Both the position numbers and the translations under genes were made by a program. From Gammaproteobacteria bacterium (GTDB lineage: Bacteria > Pseudomonadota > Gammaproteobacteria > Pseudomonadales > Pseudohongiellaceae): DNA of 43,539 nucleotides. The stretch is from assembly GCA_009922595.1 (NCBI GenBank), contig RFVC01000016.1:1-43539 (forward strand). Direction: 5' to 3'. Position 1 is the stretch's first letter. Each line of letters begins with the position of its first letter. Shown here piece after piece: positions 26,736 to 35,265 of the stretch. The notes beneath the pieces are model-generated. The model worked only from the letters and a program-made list of their open reading frames with translations. It ran no database searches and was not told the DNA's origin.

Positions 26736-27479
26736 ATGAAATCCCCCAGCCTTTCCATGTTCATATTATTTCTCCTGCTTTCCCCTACTTTCAGTGTATC
26801 TGCCCAGAACACTTTTGATCTTGATGATCTGGATCAGGGCCAGCTTGTGCTGAATCTAAACGCTATCGAACAGCTCAGTGTTGAACAGGATACGCTCAAC
26901 GTCAGCCTGATGTACTCAATACAGGGGCGTGACAGCACGGAATTGCAGAATGAAGTGAACCTGGTGATCCGTGAAGCACGCGATATTCTTGATGATACTG
27001 ACGATATCGACTGGTCGATCCAGCAATACCATGTATACAACATTCAACCGCCTCGACAAAATAGGAATGACATCAGCAATCCGGTCTGGCGCGCACAGCA
27101 AAGCGTCCAGTTGCAGAGCATGAACAGTGAGGCATTGCTGGTGATTGCAGCACGCCTGCAGCAACTCGGCCTGACTATCAGCAATATGTATTACAGTCTT
27201 TCCACTGAGAAATACCAGGAAGTCTCCGACGCGCTGCTGAATTCTGCTTTGCTGAGCCTGCAGGCACGTGCTGACAGGGTTGCCAGCACACTGGGCAAGG
27301 ATGAGGCCGAACTCATCGAGATTAATATCAATGGCAGTCCGGGGGTTTTCGGTGGGCGGGTGGAAATGGCTGCTCGCGCTTCTTTTGATACCACCAGCGC
27401 AATGGCTGTCCCTGTCGCCGAACCAGGCGAGACCCAGGTAAGCGTCACCGTCACGGCACGTGCTCTACTCTCCCCCTGA
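26736..27479 (+). CDS. SIMPL domain (DUF541) exported protein
   Basis: A 247-residue protein with a signal peptide (cleavage near SVSAQ). It shows the SIMPL/DUF541 layout: early beta strand L-x-V-S-L-M-Y-S-I-Q-G, a helix with EVNLVIREARDIL, YHVYNIQP, a strand W-R-A-Q-Q-S-V-Q-L-Q-S, then LQQLGLTISNMYYSLS, the LLSLQARADRVASTLG helix, and a closing strand ETQVSVTVTARALL. Bacterial members such as BP26 form periplasmic oligomeric channels or are linked to stress, but the role here is unknown. It is 15 bases before nnrE and likely co-transcribed. Confidence 0.82.
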   Translation: MKSPSLSMFILFLLLSPTFSVSAQNTFDLDDLDQGQLVLNLNAIEQLSVEQDTLNVSLMYSIQGRDSTELQNEVNLVIREARDILDDTDDIDWSIQQYHVYNIQPPRQNRNDISNPVWRAQQSVQLQSMNSEALLVIAARLQQLGLTISNMYYSLSTEKYQEVSDALLNSALLSLQARADRVASTLGKDEAELIEININGSPGVFGGRVEMAARASFDTTSAMAVPVAEPGETQVSVTVTARALLSP

Positions 27480-27494
27480 TCCGGTAACGGCAGC

Positions 27495-28181
27495 ATGACG
27501 GCTGTTAACTACTACCTCGCTGCGGATGTTCGTGAACTTGACCGCATCGCTATCCAGGAAAAAGGAATACCGGGCTTCACGCTGATGCAGCGTGCAGGCC
27601 AAGCGGCGTTTGATGCCTTGCAAACCAGATGGCCAAACACTGAATCAGTAATCTGTTTTTGCGGCAGCGGCAACAATGGCGGTGATGGGTATGTCATCGC
27701 TGCACTGACTGCTCAGAGAGGGCTCCGTTCTGAGGTGATTGCCGTAGGCAGTACTGACAAGTTGAAAGGTGATGCCAGGCTGGCCTATGAAAGCGCTGTC
27801 GCCGCCGGCGCCACCATTGTGCCGTTGGATGCTTATACTTCTGAAGAACTCGAAAAATTCGACAGGTCAACTGTGCTCGTGGATGCCATGCTGGGTATAG
27901 GACTCTCGGGAAATATAACAGGGCAAACACTGGATGTCATCAGAATGATTAATGCCTCACCCTGCTCTGTGATGTCTGTAGACATCCCCTCAGGACTATG
28001 CAGTGATACCGGTAAAATTCTGGGTAATGCAATCAAGGCCGATCTAACCGTGACCTTCATTGGCAGGAAGCTGGGGCAGGTCAGGGGCAGCGGACCGGCG
28101 CAGTGCGGAGAGCTGTTGTTTGATGATCTGGATGTGCCCGGGGAAACCTATAAACAGGTTTCCCCGGCCGCATCAGAGTGA
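27495..28181 (+). CDS. nnrE: NAD(P)H-hydrate epimerase (YjeF N-terminal domain only)
   Basis: NnrE interconverts the R and S forms of hydrated NAD(P)H so that the partner dehydratase (NnrD) can repair it. The 228-residue protein has GIPGFTLMQRAGQAAF, CGSGNNGGDGYVIA, VDAMLGIGLSG, VDIPSGLCSDTG and ADLTVTFIGRKLGQ, the complete epimerase domain. The C-terminal ATP/ADP-dependent dehydratase (ribokinase-like) domain that most bacterial homologues carry is missing, because the frame stops at 28181. The final codons lie in a perfect 12-bp inverted repeat. It is a bona fide short form or a truncated fusion; the domain itself looks intact. Confidence 0.88.
   Translation: MTAVNYYLAADVRELDRIAIQEKGIPGFTLMQRAGQAAFDALQTRWPNTESVICFCGSGNNGGDGYVIAALTAQRGLRSEVIAVGSTDKLKGDARLAYESAVAAGATIVPLDAYTSEELEKFDRSTVLVDAMLGIGLSGNITGQTLDVIRMINASPCSVMSVDIPSGLCSDTGKILGNAIKADLTVTFIGRKLGQVRGSGPAQCGELLFDDLDVPGETYKQVSPAASE
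28138..28167. repeat. Perfect 12-bp inverted repeat at the end of nnrE
   Basis: CCGGGGAAACCT (28138-28149) and AGGTTTCCCCGG (28156-28167) flank the 6-base loop ATAAAC. The hairpin lies within the last codons of nnrE, 12 bases before its stop. No T run follows directly (TTTTT occurs at 28184-28188), so it is not a textbook terminator, though it could stop transcription or stabilise the mRNA end. Confidence 0.7.
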
Positions 28182-28186
28182 ACTTT

Positions 28187-28208
28187 TTAAAGTCCTGTTA
28201 AAGTCCTG
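28187..28208. repeat. Tandem 11-bp repeat between converging genes
   Basis: TTAAAGTCCTG occurs twice in succession (28187-28197 and 28198-28208). The second copy contains the stop codon of the minus-strand gene, so its last residues (SSGL) may be a product of slippage. Confidence 0.7.
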
Positions 28209-28992
28209 ATGACTTCTCGAAGAATGGCTCGCCGTAATCATCTGTGAGGTCGAGAAGGAACTTGTTGTTTTCCTGGCAGATATAATCCTGCAGTTCCTGC
28301 CCTTCAATCCAGTTGATATCCCATGCCACTCGCCAGGGCTCTGAATAGGCACCGGGATCATCAATTACAGCCTCGTAATGAAGCACTTCCTTGTAAGGAC
28401 GTGAGAAGTACTCAATGGTATGCAGCTGTCCTGTCTTGGGGTGGCCGTTGAAATCAATCCAAGTTTTTTCATTATAGCCAATCGTGTCAACAACCAGCGT
28501 ATCACCTTCCCAGTGCCCAATGGAGTGACCAAAATATGTAGGGTTCAGCTCTTCCAGTGGTGGGTGCTCACGGCCATCCATGTGAATTTCACGCCAGACA
28601 TGTCCGCCACCTTCAAAAATGATGATTACGCGGTCACGGTCCTGAACAATTTCCGCCGGGTAAGGCGTACCCATTGAACGAGGACCACCGGGAGGCAGGC
28701 AAAAACCCTCTGGATCATATTTCACAAGGTTGGAGCGGTTGTATTCCCACATTGCCTGCGCCCAAGGCAGGAATGGTGGACGCTCTCCGGCTTCGTAATC
28801 TCTGCCAACCATACGCTGGGCGAAATTGGTGATATAGGGCAAATTCCAGACACCATTACCGCCAAAATCTACGGTGCCGTCCGGCATACGCGGAGTTGGT
28901 GAACGCGGCTGATCGCCTCCACCTGGCTGTGCTGACAGTCCGGCACTGCCCAGGAGCATCACTGCAAACAGGCTGGTGATTATTGTTTTCAT
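28198..28992 (-). CDS. Secreted protein of unknown function, second-module form of the DUF6152-associated family
   Basis: A 264-residue exported protein (signal peptide ending in LSAQ). It lacks the HH...NPH first module but has the second module found in the genes at 4105-5124 and 31042-32037: a Cys (EGFCLPPGGPR), a PYPAEIVQD segment, REIHMDGREHPP, and the strongly conserved GHSIGHWEGDTLVVDT. The C-terminus differs (QDYICQENNK with another Cys). No catalytic motif is recognisable. Related proteins in my memory are widespread in Acidobacteria and marine Proteobacteria and carry no named function. It is a monocistronic minus-strand gene. Confidence 0.68.
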   Translation of the reverse strand: MKTIITSLFAVMLLGSAGLSAQPGGGDQPRSPTPRMPDGTVDFGGNGVWNLPYITNFAQRMVGRDYEAGERPPFLPWAQAMWEYNRSNLVKYDPEGFCLPPGGPRSMGTPYPAEIVQDRDRVIIIFEGGGHVWREIHMDGREHPPLEELNPTYFGHSIGHWEGDTLVVDTIGYNEKTWIDFNGHPKTGQLHTIEYFSRPYKEVLHYEAVIDDPGAYSEPWRVAWDINWIEGQELQDYICQENNKFLLDLTDDYGEPFFEKSSGL

Positions 28993-29080
28993 TTCAATCC
29001 CCTTTGTAATCTACCCTCAATGACCTCGAAAATTTAACCCAATCAATGTCTTCCAGTAAAGGCGGTTTCAGCGACTTCCT

Positions 29081-30943
29081 TCATCCTTCCCCATTCAGGG
29101 AAGCCTCTATATAGTTGTTGATGCGCCTGTCCAGGATATCAAGCGGCAAGGCACCTCCTGAAAGGACGACATCGTGGAATTCTCTAATATCAAAATCCTC
29201 GCCAAGTGCCTCCTGCGCCCTCTCTCTTAATTCCAGGATCTTGAGCATGCCAATCTTGTAACTGGTAGCCTGCCCCGGGATAACCAGGTAGCGGTTGATT
29301 TCGGCAATTACTGATTCAATAGGCACCAAGGTGTGAGCCGCAAAATAATTCACCGCTTCTTCCTTGGACCAGCCCATGGCATGCATACCTGTGTCCACGA
29401 CAAGACGGACACCGCGCCAGATTTCATTCGACAACCTGCCCAGGTTTGAATAAGGATCCTCGTAGGCGCCCATTTCCCAGGCCAGGTATTCGGTATACAG
29501 CGCCCAGCCTTCCACGTAGGCGTTGTAAGAAGTCTGCCGACGAAATTCCGGAATCGTTTCTGACTCCAGGGCAATGGCAATCTGCATGTGGTGACCCGGT
29601 AGCCCTTCATGGTACGCCGTGGATTCAAGTTCATATGTCGGGTTCGCATTCATGTCCGACATGTGGACATAGTAAATTCCAGGTGTTTCTCCGTCTGGAC
29701 TGCTCGAGAAATAATGGGCAGGCGCTCCATCCTGTTCGCGGAATGCCTCGACTCGTTTCACTTCCAGCGGCGCTTTGGGCAGGATGCCAAAATAATCGGG
29801 CAGCCGCTCTCTTATATAGTCATAAAACGCATTGGTTTCATCGAGGTAGGTTTGGCGACCTTCATCAGTGTTGGGATAGTAGAACTGTGAGTCAGAGCTG
29901 ACCGCATCCAGAAATGCCGGCATATCTTCTTCAAAACCCACTTCTTCCTTTACTGCCTTCATTTCAGTAGTCAGACGTTCAACCTCGTCAAGACCGATTT
30001 GATGGATTTCTTCAGAAGTAAGATCAGTAGTCGTGAAATAGGACAACAGCTGGTTATAGTAATCAGTGCCTTCAGGTAGCGCCCAGACTCCAAGCGGTTG
30101 TGGGTCAGTGTTATCAAGGTCTCGACTTAGCCAGGCAATGACATTTTCATAGGCGGGCTGATATGAATTCACCAGGGCAGTGCGGACCTGATCAGCCAAT
30201 TCCTCTCCCGCGGCGGCATCTATTTCACCGGCCTCCACCAGCGCTGCAATTTTTGCCTGGCTGTCTGACCAAATGGCCGAATCAGAATCCACTTCACTTT
30301 CGAAAGGGACACCACTGATTATTTTTCGCGCCTCATCGATGACGATTTCATAGGCAAACCTTGGAGCCCTGACGCCTTGCTCAGCATTACTCTGGGCTTT
30401 TTCCAGCTCCTGCTCGAGCGCCCTGCCCACCTCATGCAACCTGGATATATAGGCTTCCACATCAGAAAGCGTATCCACACGGTGATAATTGATCATGAAT
30501 GTTGGGAAAAAGGAGTGCGAACCACCCATCTGGTTAAAGATGTAATACTGGCTGGCAAAATTCTGCAGGCCGCGATTGCGCTCATACATGTAGATCCAGG
30601 TATCCCAAGATGTCTTTGTTTCAATATCTAGCGCCGCGTAATCGAATTCCTGTTGCATCTCTTCTATGGTGGCCGCATGCCAGTCGAGTTGCTCCTCTGC
30701 TGCTTCGAGAGTTAACTGATCAATCTGGTCATAGAATTCCTTGCGGTTAAGCGTGGTCAATTCCATTGGACTGAAAGCCAGTCTTTCTTCATTTTTTTCT
30801 TCAAACCATGCGTTTATTCGTTCTGATTCACTGACTGCAGAATCAGCAGCTGGGACTTCTGCAGTTGTTTCGACACCGGGGTTTTCACCGGAACAGGATA
30901 AAAGTGCTCCCAGGAACAGCAACAGGAAAAGTTTGCGGGCCAT
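29081..30943 (-). CDS. DUF885 family lipoprotein, putative metallopeptidase
   Basis: About 620 residues with a lipobox LLSC near residue 14. The DUF885 (PF05960) signature is clear: YHEGLPGHHMQIA at residues ~444-456, where H, E and the later HH form an HExxxxH-like zinc site, then AYVEGWALYTEYLA downstream with the third ligand-type glutamate. A segment PGIYYVHMSD precedes it, and the C-terminus carries PGQATSYKIGMLKILELR. DUF885 proteins are predicted periplasmic peptidases or dipeptidases. The start is the ATG at 30943 behind GGAGA; the frame also opens at a GTG at 30955. The neighbours are other secreted proteins. Confidence 0.88.
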   Translation of the reverse strand: MARKLFLLLFLGALLSCSGENPGVETTAEVPAADSAVSESERINAWFEEKNEERLAFSPMELTTLNRKEFYDQIDQLTLEAAEEQLDWHAATIEEMQQEFDYAALDIETKTSWDTWIYMYERNRGLQNFASQYYIFNQMGGSHSFFPTFMINYHRVDTLSDVEAYISRLHEVGRALEQELEKAQSNAEQGVRAPRFAYEIVIDEARKIISGVPFESEVDSDSAIWSDSQAKIAALVEAGEIDAAAGEELADQVRTALVNSYQPAYENVIAWLSRDLDNTDPQPLGVWALPEGTDYYNQLLSYFTTTDLTSEEIHQIGLDEVERLTTEMKAVKEEVGFEEDMPAFLDAVSSDSQFYYPNTDEGRQTYLDETNAFYDYIRERLPDYFGILPKAPLEVKRVEAFREQDGAPAHYFSSSPDGETPGIYYVHMSDMNANPTYELESTAYHEGLPGHHMQIAIALESETIPEFRRQTSYNAYVEGWALYTEYLAWEMGAYEDPYSNLGRLSNEIWRGVRLVVDTGMHAMGWSKEEAVNYFAAHTLVPIESVIAEINRYLVIPGQATSYKIGMLKILELRERAQEALGEDFDIREFHDVVLSGGALPLDILDRRINNYIEASLNGEG

Positions 30944-31041
30944 TGAGTTCTCCACGTATAAATAGACAGGTTAGCGAGCATACTCCATCAGGCTCAGTAC
31001 TAACCATGGTTTATGATTGATATTTGCTAAAAAAGAGCAGG

Positions 31042-32037
31042 TTACTCTTCCAGGAAAGCACCCGCAGACTCAAGATCACAGGCCTCTGAACTGACGCTAA
31101 CCTCTGGCCTGTGGTGCCACTGGTAAGTGGCGGTCACCGGTTCTGACAGGTAATCGGGATCAGTCAGCATAAAGCTGTAATTTAGGGTGCTGCCGCCTGA
31201 ATCCAGGGACAGCCTTTCTTCGACGTTCTTGCGTGCCCCCGAGGCAATACTGAAAACGTTGCCAATGGCATTGGGGTAAAAATTAGCCGTATCAATGACC
31301 AGGGTATTTTCTTCCCACCGCCCTATGGAATGCCCCTGGTAAAACTGCTCTTCGGGCTCCGGATGTGCGCGTCCGTCCATGTATATTTTTCTGACAGCCC
31401 CCATCCAGTCAGCGTTGATCTCTATATGGTCGCCCCTGCCCTCAAGCCTGTTCGCGGTTGGGTACATCATCAGGGTTGGAGTAGTGGCTGCCCTGCACTC
31501 GGCCTGCGAAAAAGATTCTGATACATCATAGGCGTCGAACGAGGCTTGCCCGGCTGGCGTCAGGGCCCAGGCCTCGCTGCTGGCGACATGAGTAAACAGG
31601 TTGGTCCGATCCGGAACCCAAGTGCCGAGAATCGAATCAGTTACTGGCGGCGTTTCATTTTCATAACGCCTGGCAAAGGCCACAGAGACACGAACCACCG
31701 TGCCATCCTGCTTGATGATTTCCCGCCCCAAGAATTCATCATTCCGGCCCCGATTGCTTGGACTGACATAAGCAATGACTGCATCACCCGGCTGCAAAGA
31801 ATCCGGTGTTGTGCCCATGGGCCTGATCAGTGATGGTCCATCCACTTCAATTTCAACTTCCCTGCCCGGCTCGGTTATTAACTCAACCGACCCGTGAGGG
31901 TTAGTCCAGTTAAAGTCGGTCACCTGCCCTTCAATGGTAATAACAGTACTGCCGTCATAGGTGAAATTACCGTGATGGGCAAATAATGGGTTCGAGAGCC
32001 ATAAGAGACTGTAGAAGAAAAGGTGTGAAATTAGCAC
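31042..32037 (-). CDS. Secreted two-module DUF6152 family protein
   Basis: 331 residues. The signal peptide (FFYSLLWLSNPLFA) is followed by HHGNFTYDG, then VTDFNWTNPHGSVEL, the first module with its W-x-NPH motif. The second module starts with a Cys (QAECRAATTP), MMYPTANRLE, RKIYMDGRAHPEPEE and QGHSIGRWEENTLVIDTANF, and ends with LTDPDYLSEPVTATY, much as in the 4105-5124 protein. The start is a GTG at 32037 that directly abuts the TGA of the aldo/keto reductase gene, so translation is probably coupled. The function is unknown. Confidence 0.7.
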   Translation of the reverse strand: MLISHLFFYSLLWLSNPLFAHHGNFTYDGSTVITIEGQVTDFNWTNPHGSVELITEPGREVEIEVDGPSLIRPMGTTPDSLQPGDAVIAYVSPSNRGRNDEFLGREIIKQDGTVVRVSVAFARRYENETPPVTDSILGTWVPDRTNLFTHVASSEAWALTPAGQASFDAYDVSESFSQAECRAATTPTLMMYPTANRLEGRGDHIEINADWMGAVRKIYMDGRAHPEPEEQFYQGHSIGRWEENTLVIDTANFYPNAIGNVFSIASGARKNVEERLSLDSGGSTLNYSFMLTDPDYLSEPVTATYQWHHRPEVSVSSEACDLESAGAFLEE

Positions 32038-33003
32038 TCAGGACACCGTACTGTTGAGTAGTGACAAGTGAGACTCCGAGAGGGTGATATTCGTGCAGCC
32101 TAAAATTTCTTTCAACTGACCTGGATTTGTCGCACTAGCGATTGGTGCGATTATTCCCGGCTGTGCAATCAGCCATGCCAGCGCTATCTGTGACGGGGTC
32201 GCATTGAGATCGCTGGCAACGTCATCCAGTGCCGCCAGCACTTCCATTCCCCGGTCATTGAGCATTCCCTTGACCAGTTCGGCACGGGAACTGCCCTCAA
32301 GGTCATCTTCAGACCGATACTTTCCGGTCAGGAATCCAGAGGCGAGGGAAAAATAAGTAAAAACGCCGATGTTGTTTGCTACACAGAAATCCTGAAGCTC
32401 TCCTTCAAACTCCTTCCTGTGATAAAGGTTGTAATGGGGCTGTAGCGCAACATATTTAGCAAAGTTATGTTTCCTGCTGGTAATTAGGGCTTCCTCCAGC
32501 CTGCTCTTTGTGTAGTTGGACGCGCCAATAAAGCGCACCTTACCGGCTTTGACGAGTTCATCATGGGCAGCCAGCGTTTCTTCCAGTGGTGTTTTTTCAT
32601 CGTCAATATGGGAAAGGTATAAATCAATGTAGTCAGTCTTTAGACGGGTCAGTGATTTATCCACATGTTTTAAAATATTTTCCCTGCTGAGTGATGCCTT
32701 GGACATATCAAAGGAGTCTTCAATGCTGATTCCGACCTTGGTTACGATAACAACATCCTCCCTGGCAACGCTTCCTCGCTTCAGCCAGTTGCCTATAACC
32801 TGCTCTGATTCGCCACCGCGATGTCCGGGTACCCAGGCAGAGTAAACATTGGCTGTATCAATCAAATTGAAACCGGCCTCCACAAACTGGTCAAGCAACG
32901 TAAATGACATGCTTTCATCAGCAGTCCAGCCAAAGACATTGCCGCCGAATGCTAATGGAGCAACATTAAGCTCTGATGCGCCAAGGGATTGTTTTTTCGT
33001 CAA
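32038..33003 (-). CDS. Aldo/keto reductase
   Basis: A 321-residue NADPH-dependent oxidoreductase of the AKR superfamily. It has LAFGGNVFGWT, an aspartate/tyrosine pair in LIDTANVYSAW, the lysine in VIVTKVG, the histidine in LYLSHIDDEKTPLEETL, and the cofactor segment PIASATNPGQLKEIL near the end. The form resembles YdhF/YajO-type reductases acting on small aldehydes, but the substrate is unknown. The start is a TTG at 33003 preceded by GGGAAG. Its stop abuts the GTG of the DUF6152 gene. Confidence 0.9.
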   Translation of the reverse strand: MTKKQSLGASELNVAPLAFGGNVFGWTADESMSFTLLDQFVEAGFNLIDTANVYSAWVPGHRGGESEQVIGNWLKRGSVAREDVVIVTKVGISIEDSFDMSKASLSRENILKHVDKSLTRLKTDYIDLYLSHIDDEKTPLEETLAAHDELVKAGKVRFIGASNYTKSRLEEALITSRKHNFAKYVALQPHYNLYHRKEFEGELQDFCVANNIGVFTYFSLASGFLTGKYRSEDDLEGSSRAELVKGMLNDRGMEVLAALDDVASDLNATPSQIALAWLIAQPGIIAPIASATNPGQLKEILGCTNITLSESHLSLLNSTVS

Positions 33004-33079
33004 TTATATCTTCCCGTAATAAAAGTCCTGACATTACCATAATTACTATGGGGGACGCAGGCCGGGATGCCCAAAGCCC

Positions 33080-33107
33080 TTGTTTCCATACACTTAATAA
33101 GTATAAT
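33080..33107 (+). promoter_or_regulatory. Candidate promoter of the tRNA-Ile transcript
   Basis: TTGTTT (33080-33085), a 16-base spacer and a perfect TATAAT (33102-33107). The predicted start near 33114 would place both the truncated tRNA copy (33164) and the intact tRNA (33264) on one transcript. Confidence 0.45.
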
Positions 33108-33163
33108 GCGCGTTTCCTTTTTTCAGGGTTGCCTAGAATTTTCCCTGAGTCTCGCCTTGGATT

Positions 33164-33199
33164 GGGCCTGCAGCTCAGGTGGTTAGAGCGCTTCCCTGC
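33164..33199 (+). pseudogene. Truncated tRNA-Ile copy (5' half)
   Basis: These 36 bases match the first 36 bases of the intact tRNA-Ile at 33264 except at three positions, covering the acceptor 5' strand, the whole D arm and half of the anticodon arm. Similarity stops inside the anticodon loop after CCCTG; the anticodon and 3' half are absent (no matching T arm or CAGGCCC acceptor strand follows). The copy begins exactly 100 bases before the intact gene, consistent with a tandem duplication followed by a deletion. Confidence 0.7.
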
Positions 33200-33263
33200 G
33201 GGGTTATAAAAAGAAAGATGGGGTCGTTTTAGGATTCGCCTGAAATCTGACCACACAAAATTT

Positions 33264-33340
33264 GGGTCTGTAGCTCAGGTGGTTAGAGCGCATCCCTGAT
33301 AAGGATGAGGTCGGTGGTTCGAGTCCACCCAGACCCACCA
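33264..33340 (+). tRNA. tRNA-Ile (GAU)
   Basis: A complete 77-base cloverleaf with encoded CCA. The acceptor GGGTCTG pairs with CAGACCC (33330-33336), the discriminator base is A, and CCA is at 33338-33340. The D arm is GCTCAGGTGGTTAGAGC; the anticodon stem ATCC/GGAT encloses CTGATAA with anticodon GAU; the T arm is GGTGGTTCGAGTCCACC. It is an isolated tRNA outside an rRNA operon. The flanks ACAAAATTT and AAATTTTGT are complementary, extending the acceptor helix in the precursor. Confidence 0.97.
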
Positions 33341-33453
33341 AATTTTGTTCTGGCTCTTTTCCTATCATTGCTTTTTCAAAACAGCTCGGACCAAAATTTC
33401 AGGTCCTGCACCTCATTGCATGTATTGCATGCAGATCAATTCAAACCTTGCCT

Positions 33454-34074
33454 TCACCCGAAAATTGCATATTTTCTTACACTTTCACTGTAATGGCGCA
33501 GCACCCGGTAACCAAGGAATACCAGCGCCAGTCCGCCGTACAAGACCGCATCAAAGTAGCTAGATCGCACAATCCAAACAACGTGTAGTACCGCCAGGAT
33601 AACGCAGGCATAAGTTAGACGATGCAGTGTTTTCCACTTACGTCCCAGTTTACGCTGGGCCACATTAAAAGAAGTTGCTGCGAGTGGAGTTAACAGGACA
33701 AAGGACGAAAACCCGATCGTTATATATGGGCGCTCCGCAATTTCCCTGCCGATGTTGTCCCATTGCCACCCGAGTAGGAACCAGAGGAATACCAGCAGGT
33801 GCAGGCAAACATAGAAATAGGCATAAACCCCGATCATGCGTCTCAATCGAAACAGTGATGGCATATTTAAAAGGAAGCGCAGAGGTGTAATCGCAAGGGA
33901 AGCAATCAAGAATCGAATCGCCCACTCACCGGTTTCCAGTGCAAGATATTGGGCGGGATCCGGGCCCAGAAGGTCCTCTCCCCCGCTAAATGCCAGGTAG
34001 ACCCCATAGGCCAGATAAGCAGCAGGCAATAAACACAGCAGGAAAACGACAGGTTTTGCTATTACCTTCACCAT
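33454..34074 (-). CDS. msrQ: Heme-binding membrane subunit of the MsrPQ methionine sulfoxide reductase
   Basis: MsrQ (YedZ) passes electrons from the quinone pool or flavin to MsrP in the periplasm. The 206-residue protein has six predicted helices and the ferric-reductase-like pattern: TGEWAIRFLIASLAITPLRF, RRMIGVYAYFYVCLHLLVF with a heme-ligand His, RPYITIGFSSFVLLTPLAATS and WKTLHRLTYACVILAVLHVVW with two more heme-type histidines. It lies 55 bases downstream of msrP, as usual. Confidence 0.93.
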   Translation of the reverse strand: MVKVIAKPVVFLLCLLPAAYLAYGVYLAFSGGEDLLGPDPAQYLALETGEWAIRFLIASLAITPLRFLLNMPSLFRLRRMIGVYAYFYVCLHLLVFLWFLLGWQWDNIGREIAERPYITIGFSSFVLLTPLAATSFNVAQRKLGRKWKTLHRLTYACVILAVLHVVWIVRSSYFDAVLYGGLALVFLGYRVLRHYSESVRKYAIFG

Positions 34075-34129
34075 GAGGAATACAAAAGAATATTAAGCTG
34101 AAAGTCTCTCAACTTTCACCTTTCTATTC

Positions 34130-35173
34130 CTAGTAGTTGCGCCTTAGGTCCATACCAGCGTACAGGCTGGCCACCTCATCGGCATATCCATTAAACATCT
34201 TGGTTTCGATGCGACGGGGCATGAAAAGGCTTGAAGGCAGGCGCCTCTCAGTGGCCTGGCTCCAGCGAGGATGACTTACCTCAGGGTTAACGTTTGCGTA
34301 AAAGCCGTATTCACTTGGCTGAAGATCATTCCAAGTATTATTGGGCATGCTGCGGGTAAATTCGATTTTGACGATCGACTTGATGTTCTTGAAACCGTAC
34401 TTCCAGGGCACAACCAGTCTTAGCGGTGCGCCGTTTTGTGCCGGTAGGATATCGTCATACAGGCCTGTTGCCATGATCGTCAGTGGGTGCATGGCTTCAT
34501 CCATGCGAAGCCCTTCCTGATATGGCCAGTCAATAGTGGCAAAGCGAGAACGTTGGGCCGGCATCTGGCCACGGTCCACAAGCGTCTCGAAAGCAACAAA
34601 GTTGGCGTTGCCGTTTGGTTCAAAGCGTTTCAGCAGGTCGCCCAGTGAAAACCCAATCCAGGGAACAACCATCGACCAGGCTTCCACACAGCGCATTCTA
34701 TAAATGCGTTCCTCGAAGGTATGCGGTCTCAGGATATCCTCCAGCGCGTAGATGCCTGGCTTGGCGCATTCACCGGCTACTTCTACAGTCCACGGCTCAA
34801 TCCTGAACTCGCTGGCATTGCTGGAAGGATCCCCTTTGCCAGTACCGAATTCGTAAAAATTATTATAAGTGGTGACATCCGAGAAAGGGGTTAACTCTTC
34901 GTCCGTGTTGTAAGGCCCAGTTGCAGGCGCATCAGTTCGGTTTGCCGCCTTTTCCACCAACCATTCCGGTTTGCTGGCCAGGTTAATATCGACTGGTGCA
35001 CGGGCGAAAAGAGCATCACCAGTCTGGGCGCTAACTGGGCCCGCTAACACGCTGCCCGTCGCGGCACCAAATGCAATGTTCGCGGAATCCTTGAGAAATT
35101 GTCTACGATTGCGATAAACCGATTCGGGTGTGATCTCAGAAGAGGGAATGTCTTTCTTGGTTTTGATCAGCAT
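34130..35173 (-). CDS. msrP: Periplasmic methionine sulfoxide reductase catalytic subunit MsrP
   Basis: MsrP (YedY) is a molybdopterin enzyme that repairs oxidised methionines in envelope proteins. The 347-residue precursor has a twin-arginine motif, RRQFLKD, at residues 23-29, and a cofactor-binding Cys162 in [13 protein letters not shown]. It also has NNFYEFG, the [10 protein letters not shown] strand, [20 protein letters not shown] and the C-terminal [19 protein letters not shown]. It is followed by msrQ, giving the standard two-gene system. Confidence 0.95.
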   Translation of the reverse strand: MLIKTKKDIPSSEITPESVYRNRRQFLKDSANIAFGAATGSVLAGPVSAQTGDALFARAPVDINLASKPEWLVEKAANRTDAPATGPYNTDEELTPFSDVTTYNNFYEFGTGKGDPSSNASEFRIEPWTVEVAGECAKPGIYALEDILRPHTFEERIYRMRCVEAWSMVVPWIGFSLGDLLKRFEPNGNANFVAFETLVDRGQMPAQRSRFATIDWPYQEGLRMDEAMHPLTIMATGLYDDILPAQNGAPLRLVVPWKYGFKNIKSIVKIEFTRSMPNNTWNDLQPSEYGFYANVNPEVSHPRWSQATERRLPSSLFMPRRIETKMFNGYADEVASLYAGMDLRRNY

Positions 35174-35265
35174 GAATAATTACCTGCCAGGGAATTTATT
35201 AAACAACGTTAAATAATTTCAATCCTAAAAAGTAGTAACCTGAAAGCCATAGAAAACTTGACGCT

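Noticed and set aside
29446-29901. 151-codon plus-strand ORF
   Set aside because: Antisense to the active-site region of the DUF885 gene; no family features.
33164-33340. tRNA duplication as a phage or island attachment site
   Set aside because: The repeated part is the 5' half, whereas integrases normally duplicate the 3' part of tRNA genes, and no integrase or foreign genes are nearby.
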